A stretch of 64,000 nucleotides of DNA from Kitasatospora cheerisanensis KCTC 2395 (GCF_000696185.1 NZ_KK853997.1:7185806-7249805), one strand, 5' to 3'; shown: positions 52,008 through 61,177, numbered from the stretch's first letter. Translations and numbers: made by a program. Notes: generated by a model not told the origin, from the sequence alone.

Positions 52008-53714
52008 TCAGCGGTCGCGGTGGTGCACCCGGGCCGCGAGCAGGGCGATGTCGTCCTCGGCTGCGTGCGGGGCCAGCGCGGCCAGCGCACCGTCCAGCAT
52101 CGCGTCGAGCGGGCCGTCGACCGGGAGCCGTAGGTCGGAGAGCCGGGCGAGCGAGACGTCGATGTCCTCGCCGCGGCGCTCCACCAGGCCGTCGGTGTAC
52201 AGCAACAGGGCGTGGTCGGCGCGGAGTTCGACCGTCGTCTGCTCGTAGCCGCCGACGCCGGTGCCCAGCGGCGGACCGGTCGGCACGTCCACCAGCGCGG
52301 ACGCCTCGGCGGTGAGCAGCGCCGGCGGCAGGTGTCCGGCACTGGCGAAGGTCCAGCGGGCACGGGCCGGGTCGGCCAGGGCCAGCACGCAGGTGGCGGG
52401 GCGGGCGTTCGCCTGATCGGCGATCAGCGCGTCGAGTTGGCGCAGGATGCGGTGCGGCGGCAGGTCCATCACCGCGACATAGCGCAGCGTGGACCGGTAG
52501 TTGCTCATGTCCACGGCCGCCTCCACGCCGTGGCCCATCACGTCGCCCATCGCCAGCAGCGTGCGCCCGAACGGCAGCCGCACCGTCTCGAACCAGTCGC
52601 CGCCGACCACGGACGTGGTGCCCGACGGCAGGTAGCGGGAGGCGAGTTCGAGATTCGGATGCGGACTGCCCGGCTCGGCCAGCAGCGCCCGCTGGAGCTC
52701 CAACGCGGTGTTCTGCGAACGGGCGTAGCGCCGGGCGTGGTCGAGGGCGAGCGCGGCACGGCCCGCGACGGCCGCCAGCAGGTCGACGTCGTCCGGCGTG
52801 AAGCCGAGCGAACTCCCGCGCACGCGCGCCAGGTTGAGCACTCCGAGCCGGTGGCCCCGAGCCGTCAGCGGTGCAGCCAGCAGGCAGTCCACGCCGGCCT
52901 CGCGGTAGTCGGCGAGGGCGCTCTCGTCCGGTGCGAGTCGCGCCAACTCCTGGTCGGACAGCAGGTTCGCGGCGATCGGCCGTCCTTCGGCGAGCGCCCG
53001 GGCCGCCACCGATCCGGGCCGGTAGCGCACCGTCTCGCCGGGCCGTGCGGGAAGGTCCGTCGGGCCGGCGGTCGCGGCGCGCCGGAGTCGCTCGGGTGCG
53101 GTGCCCGTACCGCGAGGGGTGTCGGGGCGGGGCTGGTCCGGGGCGTCGAGCGGCAGCACGTCCACGAAGACCAGGTCGGCCGCGTCGGGGGCGGTGAAGG
53201 CGGCGAGTTCGGCGCAGGTGGTGTCCGGGTCGAGGGTGCTGCCGATCCGTTCGACGGCGGCGTCCAGCAGGGCGAACCGGCCCTGGGCGCGCTCCAGTTC
53301 GGCCCGGTGCACGTCCGCGCCGCCGGGCAGTACCAGCAGCAACGCCGGTGCGGCGCCCCCGAGTCGAAGCCGATGAAACTCGGCGGGTCGGCCGCCGAAG
53401 GTGCCCGTCCGGGCCCGCCCGTCCGCCAGTACGTGCCGGGCCTGCGTCGCAGCCTCCGCAGGCTGCTCCAGCGCCTCCGACGTTGACTCGCCAGTGAGTT
53501 GACGGAAGGCCGGATTGCGGAAGTGCCAGTGCAGTTCGGCGTCGAGCACCGCCACTCCGACGGGCAACTGCTCCAGCAGCGATCCGGCGAGCGCGCCCGG
53601 GGCGACGGCCAGGGCGGCGGCAGCCGCGAGCAGGGGATCCGTCGAGCCGTCGCCCGCCGCCGATTCGGCCCGCACCCGTGGCTCCTCCGTTCTTCGCATC
53701 CAGTGTTGAGCCAT
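52008..53714 (-). CDS. PAS/GAF/SpoIIE-type PP2C serine phosphatase
   Basis: A 568-residue signalling phosphatase of the streptomycete RsbU-like class. A PAS-like domain spans about 45-130 (LEQLPVGVAVLDAELHWHFRN), a GAF domain about 165-330 (CLLAAPLTARGHRLGVLNLAR) and the PP2C-SIGMA domain about 340-568, with metal-binding motifs VVGGDWFETVRLP, LLAMGDVMGHGVEAA, FASAGHLPPAL, LLLYTDGLVERRGEDID and AEDDIALLAARV. It would dephosphorylate an anti-anti-sigma factor to change sigma-factor activity. No kinase or anti-sigma gene adjoins. ATG 53714 has a modest ribosome binding site. Confidence 0.9.
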   Translation of the reverse strand: MAQHWMRRTEEPRVRAESAAGDGSTDPLLAAAAALAVAPGALAGSLLEQLPVGVAVLDAELHWHFRNPAFRQLTGESTSEALEQPAEAATQARHVLADGRARTGTFGGRPAEFHRLRLGGAAPALLLVLPGGADVHRAELERAQGRFALLDAAVERIGSTLDPDTTCAELAAFTAPDAADLVFVDVLPLDAPDQPRPDTPRGTGTAPERLRRAATAGPTDLPARPGETVRYRPGSVAARALAEGRPIAANLLSDQELARLAPDESALADYREAGVDCLLAAPLTARGHRLGVLNLARVRGSSLGFTPDDVDLLAAVAGRAALALDHARRYARSQNTALELQRALLAEPGSPHPNLELASRYLPSGTTSVVGGDWFETVRLPFGRTLLAMGDVMGHGVEAAVDMSNYRSTLRYVAVMDLPPHRILRQLDALIADQANARPATCVLALADPARARWTFASAGHLPPALLTAEASALVDVPTGPPLGTGVGGYEQTTVELRADHALLLYTDGLVERRGEDIDVSLARLSDLRLPVDGPLDAMLDGALAALAPHAAEDDIALLAARVHHRDR

Positions 53715-54121
53715 TTGCCGGATCCGAAGGACCCGAATGATCCGAATGACCCGGAGGGCCAGGCGGACCCTGAGGGCCGGAGAGCCGGAGAGCCGGAGAG
53801 GTGGAGGGTTCGGCGCGAGCGGGACGGCGAACCGCTGCACCGCCCGCGCCGGCCGGGGCCCGGGTGTCCGGGGTCCGGCTGCCCTGGGCTTGTCCGGTCG
53901 GGGCCGGTCACCCGGGGTCCGTCCGGTTGGTGTTCGATGGCTCGGTTTCCCGCTCGCGGGTTTCCGGTCGCCCGGATGATCCGCATCCGGGGACGGTACG
54001 GTACCCGGTCGTCCCACCGGCTCCCGCGGTCCGACATGCCGGTTTGCTGATCAGCTGCACGGATTTTGCCGGATCGTGAGCAGACCGCCCGCCGGGCGGC
54101 GGGGACCGTGCCGGTCGGCGC
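53715..54121. other. Intergenic region with short repeats
   Basis: No gene is seen in these 407 bases. Degenerate CCGAATGATC decamers (53725-53755) and GAGAGCCG units (53780-53800) occupy the left part, and a perfect GCTGATCAGC palindrome lies at 54046-54055. Confidence 0.4.
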
Positions 54122-54544
54122 TCAGGGGGACGGGTGCGGCAGCGGGCGGGCCAGCCGCCGGACCTCTTCCAGCCGGGCCGGATCAGGCTCCTGCCGGGTG
54201 AAGAGGTCGTGCCCGACCACCGTCGACTCCCATGCGTCGGGGGCCTCCGCGGACCGGGTCAGCAGCCAGGCCGCCGAGATCCACTCCGCCCCGTTCTCCT
54301 GGTACTGGCCGCTCCACGAGGTCACCGAACCGACGTCGCCGCGCTCGTTGTGCCAGGCCACCGTCCAGCCCACCGCCGTTCCGTGCCCGGTCTGCCCCGG
54401 TGCGACTAGCCGTCCCACCAGCGGGTACGTGCCGCTCGCCCGGCCCGTCGCCGAGACGTACGTCCCGGTCAGCGAACCGTCCGGACCCGCCACCAACCGC
54501 ATGTGCGAACCCAGTTCGCTGTACCAGTCGCCGGTGATGCCCAC
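54122..54544 (-). CDS. Streptavidin-like protein without a signal peptide
   Basis: A 140-residue avidin-family beta-barrel. It aligns along its length with streptavidin: GITGDWYSELGS, GSLTGTYVSATG, GWTVAWHNERG, TSWSGQYQENGAEW, AAWLLTRS and AWESTVVGHDLF. By this alignment the biotin contacts Ser27, Tyr43, Ser45, Trp79, Ser88, Thr90, Trp92, Trp108, Trp120 and Asp128 are kept (here S13, Y29, S31, W64, S73, T75, W77, W93, W105, D113), while Asn23 is Ser and Asn49 is Arg. The GTG at 54544 has GGAGG six bases upstream and starts directly at the barrel, so no secretion signal is present. It is divergent from a pentapeptide-repeat gene. Confidence 0.88.
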   Translation of the reverse strand: MGITGDWYSELGSHMRLVAGPDGSLTGTYVSATGRASGTYPLVGRLVAPGQTGHGTAVGWTVAWHNERGDVGSVTSWSGQYQENGAEWISAAWLLTRSAEAPDAWESTVVGHDLFTRQEPDPARLEEVRRLARPLPHPSP

Positions 54545-54825
54545 GTTGATCCTCCCGCCGCCTCGGTCGGCCCGTCGCCGCGTCCCGCCCGGACGCGCCA
54601 GCCCCCACTGTGCCGCCCCCGGCCGCCCCGGCGGCGGCGACGCGCGGACGGGCCGCGACGGATGACCCGAGCTGCCGACAGCCCGCCCGACGTGGACTGA
54701 CCCCCGGACCGCCCCCGGACCGACCTCCGGACCGACCTCCGGACCGGGCCCCGGGCGGGCGCGGGTGCGCGGCGAGGGAGAATGGTGTCCGAAACGACCG
54801 CCCGCCCCGCAGGAGACCCCGCACC

Positions 54826-55656
54826 GTGACCGACCAGCAGCCGCCCGCCCCGACCGGCCGCCGCCTCGACCTGCTCGCCGACTGCTCCTCCTGCTTCGGG
54901 CTGTGCTGCGTCGCGCTGCCCTTCGCCAAGTCCGCCGACTTCGCCGCCAACAAGAACGCCGGCACCCCCTGCCGCAACCTCGGCGCCGACTACCGCTGCG
55001 GAATCCACGCCTCGCTGCGCGACCGCGGCTACCAGGGCTGCACCGTCTTCGACTGCTTCGGCGCCGGCCAGAAGATCTCCCACCACACCTTCGACGGGCG
55101 CAGCTGGCGCGAGGACGCCGACACCGCCCGGCAGATGTTCGAAGCCTTCCCCGTGATGCGCCAGCTCCACGAACTGCTCTGGTACGTGACCGAAGCGCTG
55201 GAGCTGCCCCGGGCCGAACCGGTGCACGCCGAACTGCGCCGCGCGAGCGACGCGATCGACGAGCTGACCCGGCGGGACGCCGCCGCCCTGATTGCCGCCG
55301 ACGTCCCCGCGATCCGGGCCGAGACCAGCGAACTCCTGCTACGGGCCAGCGAGTTGACCCGCAACGCACTTCCCGGCAAGAAGCGCAACCACCGCGGTGC
55401 GGACCTGATCGGAGCCCGACTGAAGGGTGCGGACCTGCGCGGGGCCAACCTCCGCGGGGCCTACCTGATCGCCGCCGACCTGTCCGGCGCGGACCTGCGC
55501 AGCGCCGACCTGATCGGCGCGGACCTCCGGGACGCCGACCTGCGCGGGGCGGACCTGACCGGTGCGCTGTTCCTGACGCAGTCCCAGCTCAACGCGGCCA
55601 AGGGCGACTCCACCACCCGCGTCGGCTCCGGCCTGGCCCGGCCCGCGCACTGGTGA
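54826..55656 (+). CDS. Cys-rich pentapeptide-repeat protein
   Basis: A 276-residue protein. The N-terminal half has a Cys pattern suited to metal binding: [17 protein letters not shown] (about 20-36), [13 protein letters not shown] and [11 protein letters not shown]. Residues about 190-250 form a pentapeptide beta-helix, roughly a dozen A(D/N)L(R/S)G-type repeats such as [20 protein letters not shown]. This fusion is found in streptomycetes and its role is unknown. GTG 54826 has AGGAG about ten bases upstream. Confidence 0.85.
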   Translation: MTDQQPPAPTGRRLDLLADCSSCFGLCCVALPFAKSADFAANKNAGTPCRNLGADYRCGIHASLRDRGYQGCTVFDCFGAGQKISHHTFDGRSWREDADTARQMFEAFPVMRQLHELLWYVTEALELPRAEPVHAELRRASDAIDELTRRDAAALIAADVPAIRAETSELLLRASELTRNALPGKKRNHRGADLIGARLKGADLRGANLRGAYLIAADLSGADLRSADLIGADLRDADLRGADLTGALFLTQSQLNAAKGDSTTRVGSGLARPAHW

Positions 55657-55876
55657 CGTCGCGCCGGTGCAGCCGGTGCGGCCGGTGCAGTCGGCGGTGC
55701 CGGTGCTGCCGGTGGTCGTGCGGGGCTGTGGCCGTGACGCGTGTGGGTGGGCGTGATGGGTGGCAGGGGGCGCGAGGGGCGCGTGTGGAGCCCGGAAACG
55801 GGATTAATCACCTGCATCCCGTGTGGTCCGCGCGTATGGTCATGACCTCCCCGACGCGAGAGGAGGATCATCCGCG

Positions 55877-56149
55877 ATGGGACTGTTCAAAGACGCCCCG
55901 CCCCGCGAACACCCGGACTTCACCCAGCTACGGTTCATGGCCGCCGGTACACCCTCATGGTGGAAACGCAACCGCCACAAGGCACTTGGAGCCGCCGGTC
56001 TGCTGATCGGCTTCTGGCTGGCCGGCCACCACGACACCCCTGCACCCGCCGCGACCTGCACGACCAACACCTCCGGCACCGCCAACACGACCGGCACCGC
56101 CAACACGACCGGCACCGCCGGCGTCCAGGGGGTGCAGGCCGGCCACTGA
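55877..56149 (+). CDS. Small single-helix protein with NTTGTA repeats
   Basis: A 90-residue protein I do not recognise. An N-terminal soluble stretch (GLFKDAPPREHPDFTQLRFM) precedes one hydrophobic helix (ALGAAGLLIGFWLAGH, about 36-51). The C-terminus is a Thr/Asn-rich tail with tandem TNTSGTA, NTTGTA, NTTGTA units from an 18-bp DNA repeat. ATG 55877 has GAGGAGG upstream. A surface or membrane role is possible. Confidence 0.6.
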   Translation: MGLFKDAPPREHPDFTQLRFMAAGTPSWWKRNRHKALGAAGLLIGFWLAGHHDTPAPAATCTTNTSGTANTTGTANTTGTAGVQGVQAGH

Positions 56150-56191
56150 CCCGTGTCAGGCCGGGCCTCGACTCCGGGTCGGGCCGGGCGC

Positions 56192-56204
56192 TGACGCGAC
56201 GTCA
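56192..56204. repeat. TGACG-N3-CGTCA palindrome, copy 6
   Basis: TGACGCGACGTCA between two convergent genes, just before their shared terminator hairpin. Confidence 0.5.
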
Positions 56205-56241
56205 GGACGGCCGAGTCGAGGGCCGGTAGCGACGACAGGTA

Positions 56242-56285
56242 GGCCCTCGGTGCCGCCCGTACCAGGACGGGCGGCACCGAGGGCC
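56242..56285. terminator. Bidirectional terminator, perfect 19-bp stem
   Basis: GGCCCTCGGTGCCGCCCGT (56242-56260) pairs perfectly with 56267-56285 around a 6-base loop, between the convergent small-helix and rhodanese genes. Confidence 0.9.
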
Positions 56286-56296
56286 GAGTTCATCCG

Positions 56297-56869
56297 TCAC
56301 TTGCCGCCGTGCAGCGCGGCGAGCGTCGCCTCGAACGCGGCGCCGGAGTTGCGCGGACGGTTGTACGGCAGCTTGCCCAGCATCGCGCCCATGGCGCAGG
56401 TGTTGGTGGCCGCCGAGAACAGCAGGCCGGCACCGACCGCGGCAGAGACCCAGCGCACGCCGGGGACGGCCAGGTCGATCACCACGCCGGCCAGCACCAG
56501 GGAGCCCGCCACCAGCCGGACCTGGCGGTCCATCGCCCAGCGGACCTTCTCGCCCGGCACCCGGTTCAGCTGCTTGCCGCCGGCCGACCAGGCGGCGGTC
56601 CCGCCGTCGACCAGCAGCGCCGAGATGCCGGCGGCGGCCAGCTGCTCGCACGCGTTCATGGCCCGGGCGCCGGAGGCGCAGGTGATCGCCAGCTCGCCGC
56701 GGGCGGCGGCGGCGCGCAGCGCGGGCAGCGCCCGCGCCAGCTGGTCCAGCGGCACGTTGTGGGCACCGGGAATGTGGCCGCCGGCGAACTCGCCGGGCGA
56801 CCGCACGTCGATGACGGTCAGCTGCTGAAGCCGGGGCTGGAGCTGGTCGACAGTCAGGGGCGTGGTCAT
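56297..56869 (-). CDS. Rhodanese-like/DUF2892 membrane protein
   Basis: A 190-residue fusion. An N-terminal rhodanese domain (about 5-105) has IDVRSPGEFAGGHIPGAHNVPL and the active-site loop ITCASGARA with the persulfide-forming Cys near 63. A C-terminal DUF2892 part (about 115-165) has two helices (VRLVAGSLVLAGVVIDL, WVSAAVGAGLLFSAATN) and NTCAMGAML. Such proteins handle sulfane sulfur at the membrane. It lies 156 bases downstream of TauE in the persulfide cluster. ATG 56869. Confidence 0.88.
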   Translation of the reverse strand: MTTPLTVDQLQPRLQQLTVIDVRSPGEFAGGHIPGAHNVPLDQLARALPALRAAAARGELAITCASGARAMNACEQLAAAGISALLVDGGTAAWSAGGKQLNRVPGEKVRWAMDRQVRLVAGSLVLAGVVIDLAVPGVRWVSAAVGAGLLFSAATNTCAMGAMLGKLPYNRPRNSGAAFEATLAALHGGK

Positions 56870-57025
56870 AGGGGTGGGGGCCTTTCGGGCAGGAGTGACC
56901 CGGCGTGCGGTTGCCGCCGGGCAGGGGAGTGGAGGCGAGGGGGGCCACGCGGAGTGGACGGGCGCCGCGCGGCCGGGACGCTGCGGCCGCCGCGGTCGGA
57001 GCACGGCGGCCACCAGCAGCCGTGG

Positions 57026-58035
57026 TCAGAGCACGGCGTCCACCAGCATCAGGGCGGCCACCGCGAGCAGGGCGGCGGCGAAGATCCGCTGCAGGGCGCG
57101 GCCGGACAGCTTGGACGCCAGCCGCTTGCCGTCCCACGCGCCGAGGATCGCCGCGGCGGCGAACGGGCCGACCACGGACCACGGGATCTCGGCGGCGCCG
57201 CCGAGCCGGGGAAGCAGCGCGGAGAGCGAATTGAGCGTGATCACCAGCAAGCTGGTGCCGATCGCCTCGGCCATCGGGAACGCCAGGAACGACACCAGCG
57301 CGGGCACGGCGAGGAACCCGCCGCCGACGCCCAGCACGCCGGTCGCCGCACCCAGCCCCGCCCCGGCCAGCGCCGACCGCCGCGCGGAGGCGGGAACGGG
57401 TGCCGGAACGGGAGCGGCGGAGTCGGAGTCGGGGTTCTCGCCAGGAAGCGGGAAAGCGTTTTCCCTCTGCGGTTCGTCAACCAGCGGATCCGCGAAGCGA
57501 ACCGTTCCTGAGGCGCCGTCATCGGACGTGAGGACCACGGCAGTCTGCTTCGTGCCCGTCCCGGCCCGAGACAGCTGCGTGGACGCCTGCGCCCGGGCAG
57601 GCGCCGGAACCGCGACCTGGCCCGCGACCAGGCCCGTGGCCCGACCCGCGGCCGCGGCGGCGCGGCGCCGTCGCGGTGTGCCCGAGGCCAGCATCCGCCA
57701 GGCGGCCAGTCCGGCGAGCAGTGCGAACGCGGCGGTCAGGGCGGGCCGGGCAGGTGCCGGGAGAGCGCGCCGCCGAGGGCGGCGAACGGGAGTCCGGCGG
57801 CGCCGAACAGCAGGCCGCTGCGCCAGCGGACCCGTCCGGCCCGGGCGTGCGCGACCAGCCCGGTGAGGGAGGTCACGGCGACGATCAGCAGGCTGGCGGT
57901 GGTCGCGGTGCCGGGCGTCAGGCCCAGCAGGTAGATCAGGGCGGGGACGGCCAGCATGCTGCCGCCGCCGCCGAGTCCGCCGAGGGCCAGCCCGACCACC
58001 GCGCCGGCGATCAGGGCGAGGACGACGGCGGTCAT
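57026..58035 (-). pseudogene. TauE/SafE-type sulfite exporter with long central loop, frameshifted
   Basis: With one base restored this is a 336-residue transporter. The N-terminal half shows ALIAGAVVGLALGGLGGGGSML (about 7-28) and GTATTASLLIVAVTSLTGL; the second half repeats the motif as GLGAATGVLGVGGGFLAVP, followed by AEAIGTSLLVITLNSLSAL. The frame breaks after SRHLP at GGG (57748-57750; four would fit). Between the halves is a disordered loop of about 95 residues containing one GGGAAAGCG-type palindrome. ATG 58035 overlaps the rhodanese stop (ATGA). It probably exports sulfite or thiosulfate made by the cluster. Confidence 0.85.
57450..57465. repeat. GGGAAAGCGTTTTCCC palindrome, copy 11, within the TauE gene
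   Basis: A single copy of the palindrome family with one changed base. It is read here as ENAFP on the minus strand, a different frame from the glycosyltransferase copies. Confidence 0.65.
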
Positions 58036-58403
58036 ATCGCGGTGCCGCAGGGGCACGCGCCCTGGTGCGAGGGCAGCCCGGCCTCCAGCCAGGCGCGCAT
58101 CCCGCCCGTCACGTTGACCGTCCGGACGCCGCGCGCGTTCAGCACGTCGGTGGCGACCTGGGAGCGGTTCCCGGAACGGCACAGGGCCAGTACCAGCGGG
58201 CCTTCGGCGTCCGGGCCGTCGGCGCCGGCGGAACTGCCGAAGCCGTCCAGGCTGCCGAGCGGGACGAGCACGGCGCCGGGTGCGTGCACCTCGGCGTACT
58301 CCGCGGGCTCGCGGACGTCGAGCAGCAGCGCCTCGCCGGCGGTGGCCAGGCGGTGCGCCTCGGCGGGGTCGATCTGCGCGGGCGGCTGGTGGAACCGGGC
58401 CAC
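58032..58403 (-). CDS. Single-domain rhodanese
   Basis: A 123-residue sulfurtransferase. Seen: EALLLDVREPAEYAEVHAPGAVLVPLG (about 25-51) and the active loop LALCRSGNRSQVA (Cys at about 79). The C-terminal HQGACPCGTA adds two Cys, as in CstA-linked rhodaneses. GTG 58403 has GGAGG five bases upstream. It heads the leftward persulfide operon and overlaps TauE. Confidence 0.9.
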   Translation of the reverse strand: MARFHQPPAQIDPAEAHRLATAGEALLLDVREPAEYAEVHAPGAVLVPLGSLDGFGSSAGADGPDAEGPLVLALCRSGNRSQVATDVLNARGVRTVNVTGGMRAWLEAGLPSHQGACPCGTAI

Positions 58404-58519
58404 GGGGTCCTCCTGGGCGGTGGTGAGGGTGAGGCGGTGCGGCGTCGTGCGCACGGGGTGGTGCGGACGGATTCGTGCGGGTCCTGCGGCAGTTCGCGGC
58501 GGCGGGGTGCCCCGGGAAG

Positions 58520-58535
58520 ATACGGGCAGGGGTAT
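58520..58535. promoter_or_regulatory. CsoR/CstR-type operator 1 (ATAC-N8-GTAT)
   Basis: ATACGGGCAGGGGTAT in the divergent rhodanese/dioxygenase gap, nearest to the rhodanese gene. Together with operator 2 it forms a larger dyad of GGGGTATAT (58529) and ATATACCCC (58552). Confidence 0.7.
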
Positions 58536-58553
58536 ATCGTTGGTGTCGAGCAT

Positions 58554-58569
58554 ATACCCCCACCGGTAT
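58554..58569. promoter_or_regulatory. CsoR/CstR-type operator 2 (ATAC-N8-GTAT)
   Basis: ATACCCCCACCGGTAT, centred 34 bp from operator 1. Confidence 0.7.
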
Positions 58570-58607
58570 CGACCGGGATCCGCTAAGGTCGGGAACTGCC
58601 TGCAATA

Positions 58608-58623
58608 ATACCCATGGGGGTAT
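58608..58623. promoter_or_regulatory. CsoR/CstR-type operator 3 (perfect ATACCC-ATGG-GGGTAT)
   Basis: The best copy: six-base perfect arms around four bases, on the side of the dioxygenase gene, 54 bp from operator 2. Confidence 0.8.
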
Positions 58624-58665
58624 CGACGGGTCGAGGGACGGGCAGCGCCCGGACCCCCGCAGCAC

Positions 58666-58719
58666 CCGCGCCCGCATCCGGGTCCGCGCCCGCATTCGGG
58701 TCCGGGCCCGCATCCGGGT
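58666..58719. repeat. Three tandem 18-bp repeats in the dioxygenase leader
   Basis: CCGCGCCCGCATCCGGGT at 58666, with two near copies at 58684 and 58702, between operator 3 and the dioxygenase start. Confidence 0.8.
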
Positions 58720-58777
58720 CCGTACCCGAACCCCCACCCTCCAGCCGTGACCGGCCGACGCAGAGATGAGGACATCC

Positions 58778-60148
58778 GTGTTCTTCGCCCAGTACTACCT
58801 CGACTGCCTCTCCCAGGCCTCGTACCTGATCGCGGACGAGACCACCGGCCGCGCCGTCGTGGTCGACCCGCGCCGGGACGTGGACGAGTACCTGGCCGAG
58901 GCCGAAGCGCGCGGCTTCACGGTCGAGGGCGTCATCAACACGCACTTCCACGCCGACTTCCTCTCCGGCCACCTCGAACTCGCCGCCCGCACCGGCGCCT
59001 GGATCGGCTACGGCCGGCGCGCCGAGACCGAGTACCCGATCCGCAAGCTCGCCGAGGGCGAGCGGATCAGCCTCGGCACGGTCGAGCTGGAGATCCTGGA
59101 GACGCCCGGCCACACCCCCGAGTCGATCAGCGTGCTGGTGCGCGAGAACGCCGAGGACACCGTCCCGTACGGCGTGCTCACCGGTGACGCGCTGTTCATC
59201 GGCGACGTCGGCCGCCCCGACCTGCTGGCCTCCGCCGGCGTCACCGCCGACGAGCTGGGCCGGATGCTGTACGACAGCGTCCAGCACAAGCTGATGGGCC
59301 TGCCCGACGAGGTCCGGGTCTACCCCGCGCACGGCGCCGGCTCCGCCTGCGGCAAGAACCTGTCCACCGAGCGGCAGTCCACCATCGGGCAGCAGCGCGC
59401 CACCAACTACGCCTGCGCGCCGATGGGCGAGGACGAGTTCGTGGCCATCGTCACCGCCGGACAGCCCGCCGCCCCCGGCTACTTCGGCTACGACGCCGAC
59501 CTCAACCGGCGCGAGCGCGAGCTGTTCGACGCCGAGGCCCTCGCCGCCCCGCTGGACGCCGAGGCCTTCCTCGCCCGCCGCGCCGAGGGCGCCGTCGTGG
59601 TCGACGCCCGCGACCCGCTCGAGTTCGCCGCCGGCCACCTGGCCGGCGCCATCAACATCCCCGCCGACGGACGCTTCGCCGAGCAGGCCGGCACCGTCCT
59701 CGACCCGGCCTGGCCGCTGCTGGTGGTCGCCCCCGAGGGCCGCGAGCAGGAGACCGTCACCCGGCTCGCCCGGATCGGCTTCGACCGGGTCGCCGGCCAC
59801 CTCGCCGACCCGGAGACCGCGTTCCGCTCGGTGCCCGAGCAGATGCGCCAGGCCGCCCGCCGCACCGTCGCCGACCTGCGCGCCGAACTCGCGGGCGACG
59901 AACCGCCGTTGGTCCTGGACGTGCGCGGCGCCGGGGAGCGCGAGGGCGGCCTGATCCCCGGCTCGATGCACCTCCCGCTGGCCGAACTCCCGCAGCGCCT
60001 GGCCGAGATACCGCAGGACCGGCCCGTCGTCGTGCACTGCGCCGGCGGCCACCGCTCGTCCATCGCGGCGAGCCTGCTGCGCCACCACGGCCACCCGCAG
60101 ACCTCCGACCTGCTCGGCGGCTACGGCGCGTGGGAGACCGCGGTCTGA
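58778..60148 (+). CDS. Persulfide dioxygenase fused to two rhodanese domains
   Basis: A 456-residue protein. The metallo-beta-lactamase part (about 1-240) has THFHADFLSGH (about 47-57), ETPGHTPESIS and TGDALFIGDVGRPD (about 133-146), as in ETHE1-like persulfide dioxygenases. Two rhodanese domains follow: about 255-345 (VVDARDPLEFAAGHLAGAI; its active loop VVAPEGRE lacks Cys) and about 365-456 (LDVRGAGEREGGLIPGSM with active loop VHCAGGHRSS, Cys present). It would oxidise persulfides to sulfite. I chose GTG 58778 (GAGGAC upstream, typical FFAQYYLDCLSQASYL start) over ATG 58766. Confidence 0.9.
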   Translation: MFFAQYYLDCLSQASYLIADETTGRAVVVDPRRDVDEYLAEAEARGFTVEGVINTHFHADFLSGHLELAARTGAWIGYGRRAETEYPIRKLAEGERISLGTVELEILETPGHTPESISVLVRENAEDTVPYGVLTGDALFIGDVGRPDLLASAGVTADELGRMLYDSVQHKLMGLPDEVRVYPAHGAGSACGKNLSTERQSTIGQQRATNYACAPMGEDEFVAIVTAGQPAAPGYFGYDADLNRRERELFDAEALAAPLDAEAFLARRAEGAVVVDARDPLEFAAGHLAGAINIPADGRFAEQAGTVLDPAWPLLVVAPEGREQETVTRLARIGFDRVAGHLADPETAFRSVPEQMRQAARRTVADLRAELAGDEPPLVLDVRGAGEREGGLIPGSMHLPLAELPQRLAEIPQDRPVVVHCAGGHRSSIAASLLRHHGHPQTSDLLGGYGAWETAV

Positions 60149-60206
60149 CCGCGACCGACCCCACCCCGACCGGTGGGCGGGAATGCACCGCCCACCGTCC
60201 CGGTTG

Positions 60207-60543
<337 letters not shown>

Positions 60544-60565
60544 GCCGAGACTGCGAGGCTCGCCC

Positions 60566-60632
60566 TGAGCCCGCGAGGCTCGCGCCGAGTCCTCGGTGCC
60601 GGCGCTGAGTCCGCGAGGCTCGCGCCGAGTCC
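60566..60632. repeat. Two 27-bp direct repeats between the CstR copies
   Basis: TGAGYCCGCGAGGCTCGCGC plus CGAGTCC starts at 60566 and again at 60606 (40 bp apart, one difference). Each unit contains GCGAGGCTCGC, a short dyad. They lie between the two tail-to-tail repressor genes. Confidence 0.75.
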
Positions 60633-60779
60633 GCGGATGCTTGGAGTCCGTGCCCCGGGTGCGCAGTGGCCGCGCCCGGGGTCCGGCGTGCGTGCGTTCG
60701 TCGCCGGCCCGGTCGCTGGCCTGGTGGCCGGCCCGGTCGCCGGACCGATCAACGGACCGGCGCGTCCGCCGGGGCCGGG

Positions 60780-61079
<300 letters not shown>

Positions 61080-61177
61080 TCATACGGGAGCCGTACCGTC
61101 GCACCGCCGCCACCGCCGCAGGTGGGCCCACCCGCCCACCTGGCGCGCGGTGGTTCGACGCGTACCTGTCGGCCCGG

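Noticed and set aside
58666-58719. CRISPR-like array of 18-bp repeats
   Set aside because: The units are directly tandem without spacers. No CRISPR array or cas gene is seen anywhere in the window.
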